From Tepidanaerobacter sp. EBM-38 (GTDB lineage Bacteria; Bacillota; Thermosediminibacteria; Thermosediminibacterales; Tepidanaerobacteraceae): DNA of 64,000 nucleotides. Made by a program: the position numbers and the translations under genes. The notes under the pieces were generated by a model, which saw nothing but the letters and a program-made list of their open reading frames with translations, was not told the DNA's origin and made no database searches. Below, piece by piece: positions 60,065-64,000 of the stretch. The DNA lies in contig MPOT01000054.1 of assembly GCA_001896545.1 (NCBI GenBank), positions 85,416-149,415 on the forward strand. The letters are read 5' to 3'. The stretch's first letter is position 1, and each line of letters begins with the position of its first letter.

Positions 60065-61552
60065 TTAGTCCAATTTTCCGCCAGTAGCCAGCCGCATTAT
60101 ATCATGTTCATTCATTGTCTCTTTGGATACTTCACCTTGAATTACTCCATGGTACATTACGAGAGCTCTGTCACATATGCGAACAACTTCTTGTGCTTCA
60201 CTGGAAAGCACGACTACTGCAATGTTTTCTTTGGCAAGATTCAGTATTATATCATAAATGTCTTCTTTTGCTCCTACGTCCACACCTTGAGTAGGATTAT
60301 CCAAAATAAGAAGTTTGGGATTAGCTGAAAGCCATTTTGCCAGCACAACCTTTTGCTGGTTACCTCCGGAAAGGCTGTCAATGCTGTCCGTGCTCTTGCC
60401 CATTTTTATTCGTAGTTCTTTAACCTGTTTCTTAAATATTTTACGATGTCTTATCCAGTCAATGACGCCCCGCTTTGCAAATAATGGCCAGGTCACAATC
60501 GAGGCGTTTTCAAGGATATTCATATCCTTGATAATTCCATTTTCCTTCCTATTCCTAGGAAGATATCCAATTCCCTTATCAAGAGCTTGGGTAGTGCTGT
60601 TTATTCTAATTTCTTCTCTTTCAAGAAATATTTTTCCTGATAATATGCTTTCTGCCCCAAAGACAGATTGAAAAAGCTCACTTCGCCCATCACCTAAAAG
60701 TCCGGTCACGCCTAGGATTTCCCCGGCTCTTACTGATAAGCTGATATCCCTGTAAGCTGTTTCATGGGTAAGTTTTTCTAAGCGCAATACTTCATTCCCG
60801 AGATTCTTATCTCTTGACAATCGTTCTGTTCTAACATCATAACCTACCATAAAACGCGCTAGGTCATCTGTGGTAACTTCGCTTACGTTTCCCTCTGCAA
60901 CCAAACAACCGTCCCGAAGGACTATGTACCTTTCACAAATTTCCATGACCTCATTGAGCTTATGAGAAATAAAAATAATACCTACGCCACGCTCTTTCAG
61001 CATCCTCATCATGCTAAATACTCGCTTTATTTCCGGCTCTGTCAATGAAGTTGTGGGTTCATCCATAATAATAATCGATGCATTCATCATCATGGCACGG
61101 CATATTTCAACTATCTGCTTATATGAGGCATCAAGGTCACGCACCATGATTTTGGGATCTAAATCTACATTCATTTGTTTAAAAACTTCTTCTGTTTCAT
61201 AAATCATTCTCTCTAAATCTAATCTTCCTCTTTTATTTTTCAATTCCCTTCCAAGGAACATATTCTCATAAACAGGCAAATCATTGATTAGGTTTAGTTC
61301 CTGGTGTATGAATGCTATCCCTGCATTTAGGGATTGCGCTGGAGTGTCAAAGTCAACTTTTTTCCCATCCAGGTATATAGCACCTGAATCCATTTTGCAG
61401 ACCCCGCCCAATATGTTCATAAGGGTTGACTTTCCTGCTCCATTTTCACCTATAAGTGCGCATATTTCACCGCCTTTTAGCTTAAGTGACACATCTTTCA
61501 GGACTTTATTACTCCCAAATGATTTTATGATATTTTTCATTTCAACTATCAT
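60065..61552 (-). CDS. Ribose/inositol-type ABC transporter ATP-binding protein (two ATPase domains)
   Basis: 495 residues. N-terminal ATPase: GENGAGKST, IIMDEPTTSLTE; C-terminal ATPase: degenerate P-loop GLLGDGRSELFQS, signature LSGGNQQKVVLAKWL, LLILDNPTQGVDVG (Asn replaces the Glu that usually follows Asp in Walker B of this half). Same architecture as RbsA/MglA. Weak ribosome site (GGATG), consistent with lower expression than the binding protein. Confidence 0.93.
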   Translation of the reverse strand: MIVEMKNIIKSFGSNKVLKDVSLKLKGGEICALIGENGAGKSTLMNILGGVCKMDSGAIYLDGKKVDFDTPAQSLNAGIAFIHQELNLINDLPVYENMFLGRELKNKRGRLDLERMIYETEEVFKQMNVDLDPKIMVRDLDASYKQIVEICRAMMMNASIIIMDEPTTSLTEPEIKRVFSMMRMLKERGVGIIFISHKLNEVMEICERYIVLRDGCLVAEGNVSEVTTDDLARFMVGYDVRTERLSRDKNLGNEVLRLEKLTHETAYRDISLSVRAGEILGVTGLLGDGRSELFQSVFGAESILSGKIFLEREEIRINSTTQALDKGIGYLPRNRKENGIIKDMNILENASIVTWPLFAKRGVIDWIRHRKIFKKQVKELRIKMGKSTDSIDSLSGGNQQKVVLAKWLSANPKLLILDNPTQGVDVGAKEDIYDIILNLAKENIAVVVLSSEAQEVVRICDRALVMYHGVIQGEVSKETMNEHDIMRLATGGKLD

Positions 61553-61576
61553 GAAATCACATCCATATCTTTTGTA

Positions 61577-61605
61577 TGAGAAAGGTTATGGCAATGCCAT
61601 AACCT
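61577..61605 (-). promoter_or_regulatory. Intercistronic hairpin between binding protein and ATPase genes
   Basis: GAAAGGTTATGGC / GCCATAACCTTTC, a 13-bp perfect stem with a 3-base loop in the 112-base gap. Same position as the hairpins in the two other ABC operons of this window. Confidence 0.7.
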
Positions 61606-61622
61606 TTCATCTTAATTAATAA

Positions 61623-61652
61623 GTGTAAGTTGGGGGTCAGGCACCTTTACAC
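61623..61652. repeat. Second interspersed repeat type, GGGTCAGGCACC
   Basis: GTGTAAGTTGGGGGTCAGGC followed by ACCTTTACAC, with GTGTAA/TTACAC ends forming a short stem. Copies with the GGTGCCTGACCCC core are familiar as scattered elements in Firmicutes genomes (recollection, not a search). It differs from the GGGACGGTTCC family. It lies 12 bases beyond the binding-protein stop codon. Confidence 0.55.
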
Positions 61653-61664
61653 ATTTCTAGAGAT

Positions 61665-62657
61665 TTAGTACGGCGAATTCGGGTCCAGAAAATCTTTATA
61701 GTTAGTTCTGTCTACCACAGTCGTAGGAATAATTGTAACCTTTGGAACCTCTTCACCATTTAGCAACTTAACTGCCACATCGATAGCATCCCTTACCATG
61801 GCTGGGCTGTACAACGCAGACTGTATCCAAATGTCTTCATTTTCAGGCATCATCTTAAAATATTCCTGCATTCCGCCGCCACCTGTCACAACTTTAATGT
61901 CGGTTCGACCGGCTTCACGTATAGCCTGTAGCACACCTATTGAAGTTTCATCGTCCATGGAAAATACAGCATCAATCTTGGGATTGCTTGTAAGTATATC
62001 AGCAAAGTCCTTTAAACCATCTTCACGAGTGAACTTCGTAGCATATGTAAGAAGTTTCAGATCAGGTGCAATTTTAGCTACTGTTTCAACAAAACCTTTC
62101 TTTCTTAACTCAGACACGGAACCTGATGTTGGAACTTCCAGTATGACGACTGTTCCTTCTTTGCCAATCTTATCCACGATGTATTTGGCCCCTTGAATAC
62201 CCATGTCTTCGTTGTCTCCGGAAACCCTATATACTCCATCCACATCAATAACAATGTCAAAGTTTACAACCTTAATACCAGCATCCAGAGCCTTCTTTAT
62301 GGGTTCTTCCATGCCTTCCCACTGTGGAAACGCCACGATAGCCTGAGCTCCCCATGTCATCAGGTCATCTAATTGAGCAGTCATTTCCTCTGCATTATTG
62401 CTTGTCTGAATCTTGTATTCAATCTGGTCAGAAAGTTCTTTCGCACGAGCTTCAGCATGGTAAGCAACAGCAGCAACCCATCCATGTGTAACAGCAGGTG
62501 CTAGAATGCCAACCTTGAACTTTGCAGTGCCGGCAGCATCACTACCCTCACTACTTGGAGTACTTGCTTCATTACTCGTCTGCTGTCCTCCGCAGCCGGT
62601 AAGAATTACTGCCAGCAACAAAGTTAGGATTAGAATAACACTAACAAACTTCTTCAT
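61665..62657 (-). CDS. Sugar ABC transporter substrate-binding lipoprotein
   Basis: 330 residues, GGGGTG site. Lipoprotein signal (KKFVSVILILTLLLAVILTGC, split at the lipobox LTGC), Ser/Ala linker, then the type I binding fold: FKVGILAPAVTHGWVAAVAY and AVFSMDDETSIGVLQAI. Ribose/inositol-binding-like, ligand not defined. First structural gene after the regulator. Confidence 0.9.
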   Translation of the reverse strand: MKKFVSVILILTLLLAVILTGCGGQQTSNEASTPSSEGSDAAGTAKFKVGILAPAVTHGWVAAVAYHAEARAKELSDQIEYKIQTSNNAEEMTAQLDDLMTWGAQAIVAFPQWEGMEEPIKKALDAGIKVVNFDIVIDVDGVYRVSGDNEDMGIQGAKYIVDKIGKEGTVVILEVPTSGSVSELRKKGFVETVAKIAPDLKLLTYATKFTREDGLKDFADILTSNPKIDAVFSMDDETSIGVLQAIREAGRTDIKVVTGGGGMQEYFKMMPENEDIWIQSALYSPAMVRDAIDVAVKLLNGEEVPKVTIIPTTVVDRTNYKDFLDPNSPY

Positions 62658-62722
62658 TAAAACACCCCTTTTTTATTTTATATTTTATCTATATTAATTA
62701 ACTGCGAGATGTTTTGCCGCAG

Positions 62723-63736
62723 TTAATCGCAAATTGAAATTGGTGCCGATGATTCTCTAATAATAAATTTATGTGGAAGTACTACTTTTTTTTCAATATC
62801 GTTTGTTTTATTCATACATGCATGCAGTATTTTAAAAGATTTTCTTCCCAAGTCATAGCAAGGCTGAGCAACAGTTGTGATGTATGGGTGAAACATTGTA
62901 GTATAATCAACGTCGTCAAAGCCAGTAACGGTAAGATCTTCCGGAACTCGAAGACCCATTTCTTTGGCTGCAGTAATGGCTCCAAGGGCAATGGTATCTG
63001 ATATACAAAAAATGGCTGTGGGCCTGTCTTTTTGCTGAAGCAGCTTAAATGCTGCAGCCTTTCCGCTCTTAAACGAATACTCTGCATCGGCTAAGGCAAT
63101 GTAGTCTTTGCGCACTTTGATGCCATGACGCTCTAAAGTGTCTTTATATCCTTTAAGCCTTAACAATGTGGAAATATAACTGTTGGAGCTGCTGATTGTA
63201 GCAATTTTTTTGTGTCCGAGACTTATGATGTACTCCATAACCTCCAGAGTTGCTTTGTAGTTGTCAATAGATACTCTGGGGATATCTAATCCCTTAACAT
63301 ACTCGGAACAGTGTACTATAGGATATTTGTCCGCATATTCACTTAACCACATGGAATCTAAATTGCTTGCAAGCAGTATTGCTCCATCTGCTCTTCTTTT
63401 CTTTAGCATATCCATGCCGTTTTTCTCTCGCTCCTCATCTCCCCCGGTATTGTAAATAAGTGCACTATATCCCGACTTACGGGCCTCATCACCGACTCCT
63501 GCAAGGATATGAGCATAATAGGGGTTGGTTATATTTGGAGCTACTATAAGGATTACCCTGGTTTCATTTCGCCTGAGATTTCTTGCTGACATGTTAGGCT
63601 CAAAGGATAATTTCTCTATAGCCTTATATACGCGCTCACATGTTTCAGGCCTTACCGAACCCTTTTTATTTAAGACTCGTGATACTGTTGCCACTGAAAC
63701 ATTGGCTTCTCTGGCAACATCTGCAATTTTAACCAT
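62723..63736 (-). CDS. LacI-family transcriptional regulator
   Basis: 337 residues, GGGG site. Intact N-terminal helix-turn-helix (KIADVAREANVSVATVSRVL) and hinge helix (FEPNMSARNLRRNETRVI), then the periplasmic-binding-like effector domain (VILIVAPNITNPYYAHILAG). First gene of the catabolic operon and its likely repressor; two identical palindromes lie upstream. Confidence 0.95.
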   Translation of the reverse strand: MVKIADVAREANVSVATVSRVLNKKGSVRPETCERVYKAIEKLSFEPNMSARNLRRNETRVILIVAPNITNPYYAHILAGVGDEARKSGYSALIYNTGGDEEREKNGMDMLKKRRADGAILLASNLDSMWLSEYADKYPIVHCSEYVKGLDIPRVSIDNYKATLEVMEYIISLGHKKIATISSSNSYISTLLRLKGYKDTLERHGIKVRKDYIALADAEYSFKSGKAAAFKLLQQKDRPTAIFCISDTIALGAITAAKEMGLRVPEDLTVTGFDDVDYTTMFHPYITTVAQPCYDLGRKSFKILHACMNKTNDIEKKVVLPHKFIIRESSAPISICD

Positions 63737-63789
63737 ATAAACCCCTACCTAGATGCAACTATAATAGCCAAATTTTTATGATGATTCGG

Positions 63790-63807
63790 AATGTAATCCA
63801 TTACATT
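63790..63807. promoter_or_regulatory. Operator 1 of the LacI-type regulator
   Basis: AATGTAAT-CC-ATTACATT, perfect 8-bp arms around CC. About 55 bases upstream of the regulator start codon. Confidence 0.75.
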
Positions 63808-63829
63808 TGCTTGAAAAAAATATAAAACA

Positions 63830-63849
63830 GAATGTAATCCATTACATTC
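63830..63849. promoter_or_regulatory. Operator 2 of the LacI-type regulator
   Basis: GAATGTAAT-CC-ATTACATTC, identical core to operator 1 with one extra pair at each end. Centre-to-centre distance 41 bp, close to four helical turns, so the same face of DNA is presented and looping or cooperative binding is possible. Confidence 0.78.
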
Positions 63850-63916
63850 TCAGTATAAACTTATAAAATTATTTTGTCAATATTATTTTGAAAATTATTG
63901 TGTGTCAATAATCTTT

Positions 63917-63965
63917 GAAAATGTCACCTAAAAGGCATGATTTTTATTCAGTGAAAATGTCACCT
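63917..63965 (+). repeat. Direct repeat of GAAAATGTCACCT at the window edge
   Basis: Two identical 13-base copies (63917-63929 and 63953-63965), 36 bases apart. Repeated TGTCACC/GGTGACATTTTC blocks resemble the multiple terminal repeats of IS21-like insertion sequences. If so the element would lie to the right of this window. No transposase gene is visible here. Confidence 0.4.
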
Positions 63966-64000
63966 TTGACATAAAATAAAAACAACAAAACACGTTACAA

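Noticed and set aside
1..64000. tRNA, rRNA or origin sequences
   Set aside because: No cloverleaf-like tRNA, rRNA segment, DnaA-box cluster or dif-like site could be supported by eye.

Overview
The window reads as chromosome of a low-GC, spore-forming, anaerobic Gram-positive bacterium of the class Clostridia. The sequence evidence is a complete gerA-type germination operon, the MurT/GatD lipid II amidation pair, strong AGGAGG-type ribosome sites with frequent TTG starts, CtsR-like, LexA-like and NiaR-like operators, a ComK-like gene, FeoAB, and interspersed GGGACGGTTCC repeats with a relict REP-associated transposase. A Tepidanaerobacter / Thermosediminibacterales-like organism would fit, but that is inference. 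I see no rRNA, tRNA, CRISPR array, replication origin or intact prophage.

Layout. 1-6.5 kb: end of a HAD hydrolase, a YesMN-type two-component system, and a ferric-iron-type ABC importer. 6.8-23 kb: a mosaic peppered with GGGACGGTTCC repeats. It holds a membrane GAF-GGDEF diguanylate cyclase, a broken REP-associated transposase, an exported SAM-hydrolase-like protein, and an AT-rich three-gene islet with a SecB-like chaperone and a putative PD-(D/E)XK protein. It also holds a four-gene phage-like cassette (DUF1659, DUF2922, YvrJ, amidase), a ComK-like gene behind a LexA-like box, clpB behind a CtsR-like box, mgsA, an SDH-family protease-like protein and a MacAB-type efflux operon. One repeat copy lies inside truD. 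23-31 kb: housekeeping genes (truD, an AAA ATPase, a degenerate nitrilase homologue, a polysaccharide deacetylase, an rRNA pseudouridine synthase, an FMN oxidoreductase) and the KDG kinase/KDPG aldolase pair.

31.5-40.6 kb: a minus-strand block in which a ROK repressor, ROK glucokinase, class II aldolase, phosphosugar isomerase, PfkB-type phosphofructokinase and an MglBAC-type sugar importer are collinear. Together they would take a hexose from outside the cell to triose phosphates. The three transporter genes have strikingly odd codon usage (A or C in nearly every third position). 40.8-43.9 kb: feoAB and a divergent DtxR/MntR-type regulator sharing a short region with an IdeR-like box. 43.8-53 kb: lipoate ligase, the gerA operon, the niacin regulator/transporter pair, a Cys-rich redox protein, and murT-gatD. 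53-55 kb: an ACT-domain protein with phenylacetate-CoA ligase.

55-63.8 kb: a LacI-controlled catabolic operon (regulator, ribose-type ABC importer, two Gfo/Idh/MocA dehydrogenases alternating with two TIM-barrel sugar isomerase/epimerases). It is preceded by two identical operators 41 bp apart and, at the window edge, by direct repeats that may mark an insertion-sequence end. In all three ABC importer operons a strong hairpin sits between the substrate-binding-protein gene and the ATPase gene.
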